Shown here: piece after piece, positions 23,228 to 37,000 of the stretch
Position numbering within the stretch: position 1 is the stretch's first letter
Layout: each line of letters opens with the position of its first letter
Assembly: GCA_947561715.1 (NCBI GenBank)
Contig: OX387205.1
Location: 5,001 to 69,000 of the forward strand
Direction of reading: 5' to 3'
Source: Ascidia mentula
Lineage: Eukaryota; Chordata; Ascidiacea; Phlebobranchia; Ascidiidae
Length of the DNA stretch: 64,000 bases
Made by a program: the position numbers and the translations under genes
Notes under the pieces: model-generated
The model's database searches: none
Told to the model about the DNA's origin: nothing
The model's input: only the letters and a program-made list of their open reading frames with translations

Positions 23228-26200
23228 TTACTGGAAGCCATTGCGTTGGGCTTGGACCATCTGGAGTCGTTTTGAAACAGGTCTCTTTGCGTCTGGTTCC
23301 CCGTCCTCGCCAAAAGCAAGATGTCGTTTACCGTTAATCGCTGGACTTTTATGTTTATGCATCATTGAATTGATTTCTCTCAACTGTTTGTTTGGGCTTC
23401 TCTGGAAATTGTATTCCATCATACAACCATGCGTCATACTCAATCCTAGGAGAAATAAAAGATTATTTAGTTTTTTGTTTACATTTTTTTTTCACCCACA
23501 AAACTCCATTATTGTTTCACAAACACAAAAAGTAATTTTGTACACATTTAATATACGTGGAATTGTTTCATGCGCCCTTTTCGACCAAAGCCACGATCGC
23601 TTTCGCATCAGTGCGAGTGAACATGGATTATGACATAACAAGAGATTACGAACTGTCTTCCTGTGTGTAAATGCGTTAAATTCAAGTGTGTATACTACAC
23701 ATACCTGGAATCAAAACTTATTTGAATAAATGCGGATTTGCTTGTGCAAAAAAACGATTGTGTTTTTCTGGCACCCAAGGGCCCCGTCGGACTCCTAGAA
23801 CAGCCCCCAGTAAAAATGCTTCAATGTTGTGTACAGACGCTTGACCGTAGAATATAACTTTCGTCGTAATGACGTCGTGGTTATCCAGGCAAAACTTTTT
23901 ACTTGTACCAATATGACGTAACAAAGGGACAACGACAAATCAGTCCCCTCTAGTGCGTCACTGACAGAATACAAGGTGGCGTGAACTAGGAACAAACAGA
24001 CGGTCGTAGACGCCTATTGTAGCTTAAGAATGTAAGCGAACCCCACACAGGGGTCAAGTTTGTCGGAATCTTACTTGGTCTCAGGGGTGAAATGTAAACA
24101 TTTCCAGCAACTTTCCTCGGTGATTGTATCATTTTCCTTGTCAATGGCATTGGTGAAATTGGCACTTCCAGCTGTTGCAAAAACTTGTTGTAATTATTTC
24201 CAATTAACAGTTTTTCAAAAAACTGACTGGATATATGTTTCCACTTACTTGTGCTGACTCCCCAGAAGAACTAAATTGTTTTACAAAATCTCTCATAGCT
24301 GGAACATACACCTTGTTATAAAACTGTATGAGGTCATCTCTTTCTTCATGCTGTTGGCCACTATGTGTCGGTGTTGAGGAAGGTGATTCAGAAGAGTTCG
24401 ACCCTGGTAAAGTGCTCTCGGACCTAATACCTAAAGTTGGGGGAGTGCCACTAGATGGCATAAGAACTGGGCTTCCTCGATGGATCAACACACTTCTGTA
24501 CACCTAGTGACAAAAAAAACATTTTTACATATTTCTGTAAACAGGAATTCACATTTTTATGAAATAATGCAACTTGCATTGCTGTTTGCTTGCGGTTGAT
24601 TTCTGTAACATCTCATGATTTCTTGGAAGGAATAATCATGCTGTGTTATCTGAAAACAAATATTGGTTTAAGAAACCTTTCATCATGAGCTGAGAAAATG
24701 AACTTTGACCGAAGGGAAAGCGGCAAGGTTAGCAAACACGTTGTGCAAGAGGGAGCAATGTACAATTCCAGCAATAACAGTCTAGTAGCAAATATGTTGA
24801 ACATGAACACTTATTAACACATGGTGAATATTCAAGTTTACCAATTTTCCTGTTTTAATTTATTAGTGTTACATAGATAATTACAAGTTTCAAAATATTA
24901 TATCTTGTCAGTAAGTGTCTCCTAAAATGTCCAGTACATTAAGGAATCCATCAATACAGTAGACCGTCTGTTTAGTGTTTTACGTTTAATTCTTTGTTCA
25001 TTACGTCAAATGCTAACATTCGCTAACACAAAAGTTTGCAAACTGGCATGAACATTTGCTTGGTCCACACACATATTTAAATCTACTGACATACATGATT
25101 GTGAAAAATATAAGAAGAAAATAAATATTAACGCAAGTTACAAAACACCTTTGCCATCACATATATGGAACACATAAGCAGCTGGTCTATATGACGATCC
25201 CTCATTAGTTCCAATGCCTTCTTTGATATTGAATATTCAAAACACGTCCAGATCTTGCTTCTTAGATCATTTGCGATCACAAGGTTTCCAAATAAGTGCC
25301 TGAGCCTCACCCCCGACAAATGGTAAACCTGTTGTAACAGAAAACACATGTCTAAATCATTATGCTGGGGGTATGAAATATGGAAATCACCTTTCTGAAG
25401 AACAACGCCAAAGAACCAGCTTTTTGGGGTCTTCTATTTTCTGGAGTTTGTGATTTTTTAATGGATACAAGCGTGATACTTTTCCCCCCTACATTAACAT
25501 TGAGTTAAATCGTGTAAATAAAGAAACACAAACTAGCGTACTTGTTGGGGAAGTAGTGATAGATTTGCTTCCCCCTGGACTGCTAGGTGCAACCTGAGAT
25601 AGAATATACCTTATAGTATTTCACATTTTGGGATATTAAAAAACTCTACAGTCTGAGTAACTTTATGTGAGAATACACAAGTTGAAATGCAAGATATCAT
25701 GAAGAAACAAGGCTCAGATTGAAGTCAGCAGATTTATTTGTAAAAAATCGATTTCGCTTATGTAAGCATCGTCAGTTTCTGCAAAAATTACGTAGTAGTA
25801 ATAATAAAAGCAATAAAATGCACACAAAAATCACCCTTGCAACTGAGAGTCTTGCTTCATGATATATGCGAACCAAAGTAATTTGCTGTCGCAGATAATA
25901 AAACAATGCCTAACCGAGGCCTAGATTCCTCTACAGCTACTAAGCAAATTGAAATGCAAGATACGCACATGTTGAAAACTTCCAGCATTCGGTGATTTTG
26001 GTTCGTTGGATATTGGAAAAAGTCGACGTTTTGCTGAACCCGGTGAAGGAGAACTAAATCGATCATGGGCAGAGCTCGATTCAGACTTCCTTAAACTTCC
26101 CATGTCGTCATTAACAACAGCTTTAATCCTTGGATGAGCAAGAGGTGAAGATCCGATTGCATGAACTCCTGAAGCTGATGAGGAAGCTGAACTTTCCAAG

Positions 26201-29200
26201 TGTTGGGAATGGTTTACCTTAACAATCAAGTGTTACATGTTGACCAACCTTTGCATCCAAACCTAATAAAGACTATACATGTGTAACCAATGCTTCTGAA
26301 AACAACAAATTAATAGTTTACCTCCTCACATTGTGGGCAAACCCCACCGAGATCGTCCAGAGCAACCCACAGCGGTGAATCATGTTTCCATGCAAGACTC
26401 TCTAATATCTGCTCCTCAATATGGTTCAGGTGCTTAATGCATTGGTTTGGTAGATTCTCCTCTGCTCTTATTACAAGTTCAATCACCTGAAATTGTTGTT
26501 GGAGTATTTAAACATTATGTGAACAAACTTTACTGAATAAAGCAAGCTTCAGTGAACACAAAAACAAACCTTGTAGAAATAATAAGGAAAGATGTCCATA
26601 GTGTCAACAATCCAGGGGAATACCCTTCTTGACTGGTTGCAATCAAGAACAATTTCAACACAACAAGCAAATAATAAAGAATGGAAGTCATCTCTCTTTA
26701 GTAAAGGCTGAAAAAGTTGTATTTTTCATTTTGTATATTTTGGTACTCAGCAAACATCCACAGACTGTAAGAATATTTGTACATAAATAAATTGCATTTG
26801 GTGCAAAGTTTTAACATTGAAAATATATCATACAGAAAATTGGAAAAAGGTCTATTTTAATTGATAAAACCCATCTACAAAACCCTATGATTACTAAATC
26901 CGCACCAAATTTTATCGGTCACAATGTGTCAATGTCACACAAAGTACAATATTTTACTATTTCATAAAGTACTGAGAGGTTTTCACAGGTTCCATTACAC
27001 TGCTGCTGCACAACCAATTAAAAGGGGTCATGATTAAAAGGACCAAAGAGTTTAGGAAGCTACACTACTCGATAAAATACAATACCACATATCTGGCATA
27101 ATATGAAAACAAACAAATACCGGTTGCACCAAATGGAACAATGTTCACAAACTCAGTGTGGGATTAACAACTTACAGTAAGATCTCCTTTTCCATTTAGT
27201 CTCGATCGTTCTCTGATCATAATTCCTTCCAGGAGGTGGTAGTATAGAGTTCTTGTCGTTTGTGAGTAAGACTCGGCAAAACCTGAATAGACTGGAACGT
27301 TGCAAAACTATCTTATTACATCATTTAACAATGCTTACTTTTCTGAGAAGCAGGAATCTCCCCATAGGGTTTGACATATTCTCGCATAAATATTTTACAC
27401 AAGCTTAGAAGCCTTTCTTCAATTTCACCTTCAGGGTTCTCTGTGCATTCACTGTGTGTACAAAAATTCACTTCACAGCAGCTATTATGGGCGAGTACAA
27501 CATGCACATGGTATAGTACAAAATGCACATGGTACATACTTATGTTAAAACAACGTGCACATAGTAGCTACGTTAAACAACATGCACATGGTATATACCT
27601 ATGTTAAAACAACATGCACATAGTAGCTACGTTAAACAACATGCACGTGGTATATACCTATGTTAAAACAACATGCACATAGTAGCTACGTTAAACAACA
27701 TGCACATGGTATATACCTATGTTAAAACAACATGCACATAGTAGCTATGTTAAACAACATGCACATGGTATATACCTATGTTAAAACAACATGCACATAG
27801 TAGCTACGTTAAACAACATGCACATGGTATATACCTATGTTAAAACAACATGCACATAGTAGCTACGTTAAACAACATGCACATGGTATATACCTATGTT
27901 AAAACAACATGCACATAGTAGCTACGTTAAACAACATGCACATGGTATATACCTATGTTAAAACAACATGCACATAGTAGCTACGTTAAACAACATGCAC
28001 ATGGTATATACCTATGTTAAAACAACATGCACATAGTAGCTTAACAAACCGGCAACAAACCTGAATACGGATGAAAGTTTGTCTGATGGTTTGTCCTTTT
28101 TTGTGTTCAATATTTTTCTAAGTTTAATTGAGGATTGCACTGCACTAGAAACAGGGGTAAGATAGTTGTCGCCTCCGTCCGACTTGTTCAAATATTCCCG
28201 GTTTGTAAGTGGAGTCCTCAGCATTGATGGTTGGCTCTACACCAAAGATGTATTGAAAACATTAAAAGTATTGTGGCAGGCAGAATTGTGCCACTGCGCA
28301 AGTCTGCTAAGTAGTTTATCCAGCTAGGCTGCAATGCCCTGGCTGTTAAGCCTGTAAACCTTGTGTATTTGAAATATTGTTGCGGTATAATGATCAGTCT
28401 TAAACCACATACAAAAAATAATCATGATAATCCACATATGAATTTATGACAAACAACATGGACTTACTGATGAAAGATGATCGACCATTTCACGATGCCC
28501 TGCTCCTGTGTTAGGTGGAGGTGATTTTATTGGGGTTCCTAGCTCACGATCAACATCGTCACATAGAAATACTCTCTCATCAAAATCTCCTTCTGTTAAA
28601 ACGTATTCCTCGTACAGGCGGTTGATCGATTTGCTGCCATAAAAATAATCCTCAAACAAAATGTTGTTCATTAACAGAATGCAAAAACTCACAAGTTATT
28701 GTCAAAATGTTGTGGCATCAACAAGCTTCTTTCAGTTCCCACCAAAACCTGTGCAAACAAAAATGTCACAAAATGGTTAAACACATGCAGGTAATCTGTA
28801 TGTTAACAATATGTAACTTTCTGAAAGAAAAGAGTTGAAAAAGGGTCTTTACTGCCATTGGTAGAGTTACAGAAACATGTTTTAGTATTACAGTACATGA
28901 ACAACACAGAATAGTTTTACAATATTTTCAGTGTCTTAACTGTATCAATAGAAGTTTTGGAAGTAAGCAATTGGGATGCAATGGGTATTTTACTCAATAT
29001 GATATAATACCACCCGTCATAGGCAAGGTGTCTATTTATGCTTTGTTCACCATTCAAAGTGTTCGACATGCGACAACATTGTCTAACACGAGCGGCTTGA
29101 ATAAATTTTAAGTTACCGGTATACAGTACCTCGAACAGATCAATGCTATTGTTATCTACAGAAGTCCATAAATTGAATTACTAGAACTTAATTAAGCCTA

Positions 29201-32200
29201 ACATATCGGTCACGCCAATCTTGCAACATTCAAATCGATCGTACTAGTTTTCTTTTTTCAAAGATTGGTCAGCAAAGATTTTCCTATTCACATGTAGTTG
29301 TCATTTTTTTGCCGTACATGCTGGTGGCAAAAGTATTGAAGGCGTTGGTGCCAGTATAAGTCGTTTAATTTCAAACCACAAACAAATCTTTGGGGAGAAA
29401 TTTGTATTTCGAGTCACTATCAAACAACAGCATTTAACTGAACGGTTACGTAGTGTTGAAAACTTAATGGCATCATCGTTTGGGATCCCTACCCAAAATA
29501 AATTTGTCTGTTTAGATGTCTAAATAAATGCAATCGCAATAAATTTAGAACAAAATTCATGCAAAAACCAGCCAGCACTTGCTTTAACGTTCAGCGAACA
29601 AGCGCGTAACACTAACCATTGTTTCCGACCAATGGAGCATTGTTACCTAACATGTTCGATTGTTACGAAACAAGTATAATTTTTTCGTTAAATCGGATCT
29701 TAAGCGACATAGCAGCCTATAGCATGCAAGATTTTTAATTGTTTGTCGTTATTTTAACGTGTATTCTAAACTTATGTGAGTACAAGAATCCTGTAATCGA
29801 AATAAGCCTGGCCATTCTCATGCGTTAGTTACCTGATAACATCTTTGCTATTCGACACGCTCGACAATTTTTCTCAAGATGTTCGACACGCAATAAAAAA
29901 TCAACGCCCTGGTCAGGCACACATCCGCAAATTAGGCAAGTGTGTAATGAAGCTTACATTGGCACTTGGGTCCAGAAGAGATTGAACAAACTTTGTCCAA
30001 TTATGAATGTTCACAACTCTTGTTTGAAGAAGAAATTCTTCTGTTTGTTCCTTGGAAAGACCTGCTTTATGTTTGACTAAAAGCCCGATAATTTCATGTT
30101 CGCCGATTTCTCCAGCATTGAAGTCTGCTTTGTTCCAATTTGCAGGCAGACCTGGGTGGAAAATATAAAAAACTACAATTGCAAAGAAAATAAATCATGC
30201 ATAAAACTGATTTGCAAACAAAAAGTTTACCATCGTGGCACATTACTAAAGCTAGCTTCAAAAAGTTATGTATATATTGATATTTAGATCTAAACCATTA
30301 ACGATCATCATGTTTGGTTTAGCAACTAACCGGGAAAAGTTGGGTTAAGTAACAACGTTCGGTGATCGCAGGTCAATGCATTGAGGTAACACAAGTTGAT
30401 CACACTAAGTAGAAGCTGGAAAGAGCTCACCAGCTCATCGCTTATCGCACAATACTGGGTTCCTACATAGACACAGAATATTAGTGGAATCTATTTGTAG
30501 CTTTCTTGGCTTCTGTTACAGAGAAATCTATGCTGGGTCTCGTACTTGACCAATCACAAAAAGACTCGGTGACACAAAATACACAGGTTGTGCACAACAG
30601 TGGCAAACATAGGGAAACATTTATTCCTTAATTCAGCCAGATGGTCCCTGGGGTTGTTGTGTCAAAGCCAGTTATTCAGAATTTTTTTTAGAAATGTCAG
30701 AAAAATACAAGAAGATTATGGCAAACAAGTCTGGATTAGGTATCGCACAAATATACATTGTAATGCTCGGACATTGTCATTATGGCAATCAACTAAGCCA
30801 ACAACAAGGCTGTTCTAATAGTCAGGTACTTGTGTGTGCCTACAATCACAATGCTATACAACCAACCTTTGGCATGGATAAAAAATGTCCAACAAAAGTT
30901 GAAAATATCTCGTGGAGTGCAATTGGTTTTTCTGTCGAAAATTAAAATGGTGAAAAAATTCAGTACAAATTGTTTGTTCCACAAACCTGTGTCTTCTGCT
31001 TCTGTGGGGTCTTGAAGGATTATGTATATTTGCTTTAATGTTTTGCAAATACTTTGGGTCATCTGGGTCAAGAAAAACATAACGAAATATTTCCATGTAG
31101 TTTTTAAACACATTCGTTGAAACTTCAAAACTGCGGCCAAGTGATGAAATATGGTCAGACAATGCTTCATTTTTTGGGTTCATTTGCAACCACTTGTCAA
31201 CTTTTTTCAAAAAGCTGATGAAGCTAAAAATATACAAAGCAAGACATTTAATCTCATCACATCAATACATTACATATATACTGTGAAACTCCGTTAATTC
31301 AGTTTATCTGGAAATTTTGGGATTCAAATAATATATAATCTCTCAACAAAAAATTGCAAGTAATCTGAATTTTAATCTGGATTTAACTGTGAGCTTTTCT
31401 GGATTTTTCATAATCCGGATATTTTTAATTCAACCCTGCATTTGTACACCTAACTATGTTAAGGTTAAATGTTTATTCGCAAGGTGTCTTGCTGCAACTC
31501 AGTTACTTCACAGCACTGATGATGAACACACTAAGTATTTCCAACATTTGCTCTTATTATAATTATAATATTAGTGCTGATGCTGCCAGGCATGTTTAGT
31601 TGCTGCAATACAGCTCTTCTGGCAAAAATTGCCAGAATATTATATTAGCTCTGGGGTATCTCTTTCATGTCACACTAAGTTTATTTGCGATTATAACTGT
31701 GCCAAAAAAGTGTAAGATTACATAAATGGTTAAAGACAGCTTACCTGAATTTAGCTTCACGTAACAACTTGGTAAGTGAAACACAATTACTTTGCATGGC
31801 TTGCCCTGATACAGATTGGATGGAAGGTAAGTTGCGACGACATGCTGCGTAAAGTGAGCAGACAAGCCAATGTAAAGTGTCACCCTGTAACAAACAGAAT
31901 TTGCAATACCATCTTTACAACTGAGATACTTTGTTAAATACCACAATGCTTTACAAAGTTGAACTTGCCCATGATCGTATAGTTTGTTTTTTGTGCGGAG
32001 GATTGCGCTTTGGCTATCGTTAATTGCGCGTAAGATTGTAAGGTTTTTTCGTATGTTAATGCCATTGGCCCATTAATATTGCGTGGATTGTCGGTACATT
32101 TTCGATTAAGTGCGCACAAAATTTTTTTCAATCTGGAACTCGCCTCTAGGGAATAGTGCATTCTTGTGTTCTCGTATGCCATCCATGCAAGTTCCATTGT

Positions 32201-32281
32201 TGGCTTATCCATATTTACAGCAAGACACAACTCACGGAATCTCAGAGCCACCTCATCACTTTCATCATCACCGTTTGACAT
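23228..32281 (-). CDS. RBL1: Retinoblastoma-like pocket protein (p107/p130 type)
   Basis: Transcriptional co-repressor that binds E2F to restrain the cell cycle in the nucleus. 21 exons on the minus strand: 32281-32144, 31884-31745, 31223-30987, 30931-30867, 30462-30331, 30151-29958, 28748-28693, 28633-28468, 28236-28061, 27451-27339, 27282-27176, 26707-26570, 26486-26322, 26217-25969, 25593-25542, 25488-25391, 25328-25149, 24649-24578, 24503-24249, 24171-24075, 23445-23228. Sum 3048 nt, 1015 residues (human p107 is about 1070). Recognised: N-terminal Rb domain (HWLVCSLYAACRR, FNFCWTFFIHAKG), EEYVLTEGDFDERVFL, pocket A (about 400-610, HIEEQILESLAW), spacer with SPGSAKRRLF, pocket B (about 725-920, RSKIWTCFEYS, MRDRHIDQLLMCSIYVMAK), and a C-terminus with VYISP. 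The spacer length is p107/p130-like, not pRb-like. Introns 1 and 18 are GC-AG. Confidence 0.95.
27496..28040. repeat. 59-bp minisatellite filling RBL intron 9
   Basis: About 8.6 direct copies of a 59-bp unit; each line of 60 bases shifts by exactly one, confirming the period. Each unit is itself a diverged dimer, both halves beginning CAACATGCACAT. The array occupies nearly all of the 609-bp intron between exons 9 and 10 and stops about 20 bp from the exon-9 donor. Copies differ by only a few bases (ACGTGG for ACATGG in one), so the array is young or homogenised. On the minus strand every unit contains TAG|GTATAT, a repeated decoy splice-like motif. Confidence 0.92.
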
Positions 32282-32669
32282 TTCTGTGCAAAGTTAAATT
32301 TTGTTTGGCCTATTTACAAACACTGTTGAAAACTTAAATATAACATCAAATTGGCAACAAATTTGACATTAAACAGCACTGTGACATTTTTTCGTAATTT
32401 TATTTTGCAACAACAATATCTTGCTTGAATTTTTGTTAAAAAGTGACAGTTTCCTGTCCTATATGGCTGAAAGAGCTTTTGGTGTTAGCTGTTATTTAAC
32501 TTGACTTTCGAAATTTCATTTACCTTGCTGAGACATCATTAAAGGTAATAACTGCTATGTTTAAGTCACACACCCCTTCTTCCCATCATTCCTTTTCAAC
32601 AAAAATGCACGAGGTTTTCCAACCGCCTTTCCTTGATTTTTTACTGTGGTTTCTTAATCAGCTGATCCG

Positions 32670-32682
32670 TTTGGCGCGAAAA
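32670..32682. promoter_or_regulatory. Consensus E2F site upstream of RBL
   Basis: TTTGGCGCGAAAA matches the palindromic E2F consensus TTTSGCGCSAAA exactly. It lies about 390 bp upstream of the RBL start codon. Vertebrate p107 is a known E2F target, so a feedback loop is plausible; binding here is inferred. Confidence 0.7.
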
Positions 32683-32687
32683 CAGAT

Positions 32688-32693
32688 CACGTG
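32688..32693. promoter_or_regulatory. E-box CACGTG next to the E2F site
   Basis: The palindrome ATCACGTGAT contains a canonical bHLH-type E-box six bases from the E2F site. A short motif, so chance occurrence is possible. Confidence 0.45.
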
Positions 32694-34040
32694 ATTACCC
32701 CCCTTTCTTCTGATCTCTGATTTCTATAAATACTGTGTTGCATCCATAGAGACCAGTGGCTTTATATTTGCATTTACGCAAGGTGTAATTCTTGCATTAG
32801 TTGTTGTATTTCTATTTTGTTTGTGAATGAATCATATATGCAAAACTATTTGTAGTGTAGCGAACACAGTTTATATTAATATGAAAAGAGTGATTTTGGT
32901 GTAGGTGATGTTGTTTTTCGTATTTTAATGATGACGCAGCAGGTTAGTAAAAAATATTTTGACTCGATCCGGATTCGAATCTTTTGCGTGTTGGCACAAC
33001 CCTACTGTTGACTGCCATAGGGCTCTGATGTAAAAGGCCGTTGGGAGATTTCTATACATATTATAAGAGTTCTATCAGTTTATTTTCACATGCAAAGTTC
33101 CGAAGTGCAGTATGTAAGCAGAGTGAAAATAAACAATCTGTTAAAATTAGATTTGGATATCCTGCCAATGCTGAAAACTTTGAACAAATTTTCTGCTTAT
33201 TACCACCTGGCGGCAATACGTCAACACACATTTCTATCACCAGGGGGCATTATTAGGCTGTGACGCCTTGGCTTCCTGTGTTTGGCAACTAAAGTAAAAA
33301 TTAAAAAAGTGTAATTTGAGATTAAGGTGTTGACAGTTTCGTGTTCCCATGGCAGACTATCAAGTGAATTCATTGCTAAACAAGTTAATTCTACTGTGTT
33401 TCCTGTTAAGTTCTAAATAGTTTGTCCGTTTTTATAAGATATACAGTTTGTGCAAAATTTTTGTCAGTTTATAAAATGTAGCTTATAGATGTAGTGAAAT
33501 AATTGTGCTGCAGGTGCAGTGTGTGCCTAAATCGTTTAAAAACTGGTGTGGAGAAAGGTTGGAATAACTCATCATGGTTTGAAGGCTAATACCCATTTTA
33601 TTTTAGTGTAAACACTACTGAATTTTATCATAGTTTATTGTATGCAAGGGTGGTTTTGCAACTAATTTTACTCAGCAATGGAAGAATCAACAGGTATAGT
33701 TATAATATTTGCATGTGACTTGCTTTGATTGTAGTTTGTAGCATTAACATCAGTTGGACCTTCTAACAGTTAGTGATTGTAGTGTTTAACAAAAATTTTT
33801 CAATATTTAAAAACATCACTTATTTCTATATTTGTATTTTGGGATTGCATAATATGTGGATTTTATATTTTGTTTAACTTTGTTGAGTTTCCTATTAAAA
33901 AATTCTTCAGCGTATTTATTTTATTATTATATATTCCACAAAACATCAAAATATCACCCACTAACAACTCAACAAATATTGCATGAAAGTATTAAGCGTA
34001 TATTTAGTTTTGCTTGGAGTATTTTAACTTTGCATGAAAT

Positions 34041-37000
34041 ATGTCTTGGAGTCCAAGCCCACAAGATTATGAGGATCTTGACTTTGGAGGTATTTAAATG
34101 GTTGCATGATATATTAAAAACATTGCATGTTCATATGTGACCGCACTTAATAGAAACACACTCAGATCAACATGGAGCACATTTTCACATGAAATCTCTG
34201 ATGAAAATTTTAATTGATAAATCCATATTTAACATACACACCAAATATTTCTGTAAACATGGAACATTGCTCACAAAAGTTTTAATTAAAACAGATTATT
34301 CTGGAAGAAATTATGAACTAACACAAGCAACCCAGAACTTAACAGCTCAACTTCCAAGGTAAATATTTTTTTAAACTATTGTTTCATATTAAATATATAT
34401 ATATACTCTGTCAAAAATATAATTTTATGATGTAGTGCGTTGGCTCACCATGGTATTGGGGGGACCACGCTTACCCGGAGAAAGCTTGCAGAAAAGAGGA
34501 AGTCAGCAAAGAGGAAAGGAAGCAATGAAGTAATTAACATGGAACCCATTCTACAATCACAGGTTTTCTCCAAATACTAAATAATCCAACACCAATAACT
34601 TAACTAGCTTTGTGTGTGTGGAGATAAACGAACACAACCTTTCTGCAATATCAGTACACACAAAAAACTGGGCTGTGATAACTGGGCTACTGTACTGTTG
34701 TGAAAAATCTACAATGAACTGTTATTAAACTCAATTTTAAACATTTTATTACTCTTTTTTGGCTGTTGTGCTAACATCACAGGCTGAAGTAAGTTTTTCT
34801 TTGGTACTGTAAATGTACTATGAAAGCACATTATTTAACTAGTAAAATTGTAATAAGGAAAATGCACAAAGAAAATGGATGACAGAAAAGTTTTCCTATC
34901 AAAATGATTTATGAAACATTTAGCCTGGTGAAGATGAGATTACCCCAGAAATATCTGCAAGAGGCAAACCCATGTCTGCAGCTAAAAGTCAGACAGATCC
35001 TCTTGTTGATGAGCTGACATACAAAGATCTCAACCATCTTAAGGAGATGACATGTTCCATGAATGTTAAGAAAGAGCTTAGGTGATTACTAAACTTTGCA
35101 TTGATATTGTAAGGTCATACAACTGCAATACCACATATCCTGCTTTACTAATATCAAATACTAAAATAATTTACAATTACTTTACATTGGGGTTACACAA
35201 CAATTCTAACCTTGGCCACTAAAACGCCATTCAAAAAATTGTGTTTTCGAATTAGTCTTTTTTTCTTTTTCGGAAAAAAGTGATTTAATTAAAGATTTCA
35301 AGTGTGCGTGTCTGCTGTAGCCATAACACTGATCCCTGTCAAAGTTAATGTTGTTTCACTGTCAGCTACATTCTGTGTTGAACAAAATGTCTAAATATTC
35401 ACAAAAGAAACAAGCAAGAATTGCAAGAAAAATTCAAGTTATTCGACTAAAACGCAATTGGGCAAAACTCTGCAGCAGGTCGCTTATGTTTAAGAAATGT
35501 CTAGCAATTAGTTTAGCGTGCAAAGCACTATCACCAAACATGGTGTCAATGTCTTTTGGAAATTATATATAATCATATTTACAAGACATTTGACTGTAGT
35601 GGGTATTGTATGTAAATGGTTGTGAAAATAGTTTATCGTTTAGTCCATTGTTGACTTGGTAAAGTTGGGTTTGTTGACCATAGAAGTACCACTATGTAGT
35701 GTCCGTTGGTGTTGTGAATCACTCAAAGTGAAATTTGTTGGTTATACAATATTACACAGAATCTTGTTTAAGCAATACTGGCTGGTATTACTTTGATACC
35801 AGGTAATGCACTTTGGCAACCCTTGGTAATGTTTAAAATATAAATTATTATTTGTCAACGCCTGAGCAATGTTCTAGTGAACTTATGGTATTGTAAAGAA
35901 AAAAAACCTTTAAACCTTTTGAGGTTTCTGGCAATGTTGTGGATTTGCTGTGGTCACCAGGCTTAAAGGAACAATGCGTTTTCTTGTTCAAACAAAGACT
36001 CATTGTGATGTCAGACAAGTGTGATGGTTGTGTGTCATGTTACATAAATAGAAGGAAGTTATAATGCCTGCCTTGCAGCACACATCATCACCTTGTTCAG
36101 AAAAAATCAAAAAGTTTATTTAACACCATCAGTTTCCTTAAATAGTGTTTACTATCCACAGAAAATAATGCACAAATGTGTTTGTTTTGTTACAGGCGAA
36201 AGTTGATTGATGAACATGATGGCAAACAAAACCAAAGTAGATTCAACACAAACAACAATGTGGTAAAAAGTTTAACTATGGTTGACTTGAATTTCCCTTC
36301 TCTAATCTTTTTACACTATTTCAATTTGTTGGTAAAATTGTTACTTTCAAGAGAAGTTGTTTTGATTAGAAATGGAAGCGTTTCCAGGAAAACATGAATG
36401 AGGTGGTTCGTCAATCCACATTGTGGAGGTCGTCGATTCATGAAATTGAAGGTTGAGTTAGTTTAATGGTTTTGAAACACTTTCGCTCAGCACAAAACCC
36501 CCATAGATACTGGGAATATTGACTCAATGGTTAAAGTTTAACCTGTAGCAAGAAACTTAACTTTATAAGTAAATATGCCTGTTCAGCTTTGTAATGTTGA
36601 AGAAATTACAAAGTGCTGCCAACTGATTGTTCATTCAACATGCTTTAAGTAATAATTATTATTTGATGTCTGAAGCTTTTTTATCAGATTGTCAACATTG
36701 TTTGTGAGAGAATTTCAATGCCTTAAGCCCGTCCTTAGCCATTTTTTCAAAATTTATGACAAAGATATTTTTCAATGTTTTATTCCCCCAGGACGCTTTG
36801 GGAATGGAGTACGATCATATTTCTCATTCCTCCGATGGCTGTTTATTTTAAATTTACTCATTTTCTTCATGATTTTCATTTTTATCTGTGTTCCTACGAT
36901 CGCCTATGACAACCTGAAAACTTCAACAAATACTTCAAGCAATGGTGAGAATTGTGTCATAGAATTATGGTTTATCTGATGATGACAATAAACTATGCGT

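Larger units (their letters stand above)
32282..33677. promoter_or_regulatory. Divergent upstream region shared by RBL and TMC
   Basis: About 1.4 kb between the RBL start (minus) and the first possible TMC start (plus). No gene lies inside. It contains a consensus E2F site and an E-box close together (listed separately), and two CTCF-like motifs (CCACCTGGCGGCAAT near 33203 and CACCAGGGGGCAT near 33238). Transcription start sites are not visible from sequence alone. Confidence 0.5.

Noticed and set aside
23220-23633. 137-residue plus-strand frame
   Set aside because: It is the antisense of the RBL last exon and its flank; the minus strand matches the p107 C-terminus with proper splicing.
27496-28040. 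Regular repeats that could be mistaken for a CRISPR array
   Set aside because: The whole 59-bp unit is repeated with no unique spacers, and it lies in a eukaryotic intron. It is a minisatellite.
35348-35572. 74-residue plus-strand frame inside the TMC locus, basic and protein-like
   Set aside because: Its phase does not fit the neighbouring TMC exons, while 35081 joins 36196 cleanly and restores the conserved LWRSS/IEG sequence. Treated as intronic.
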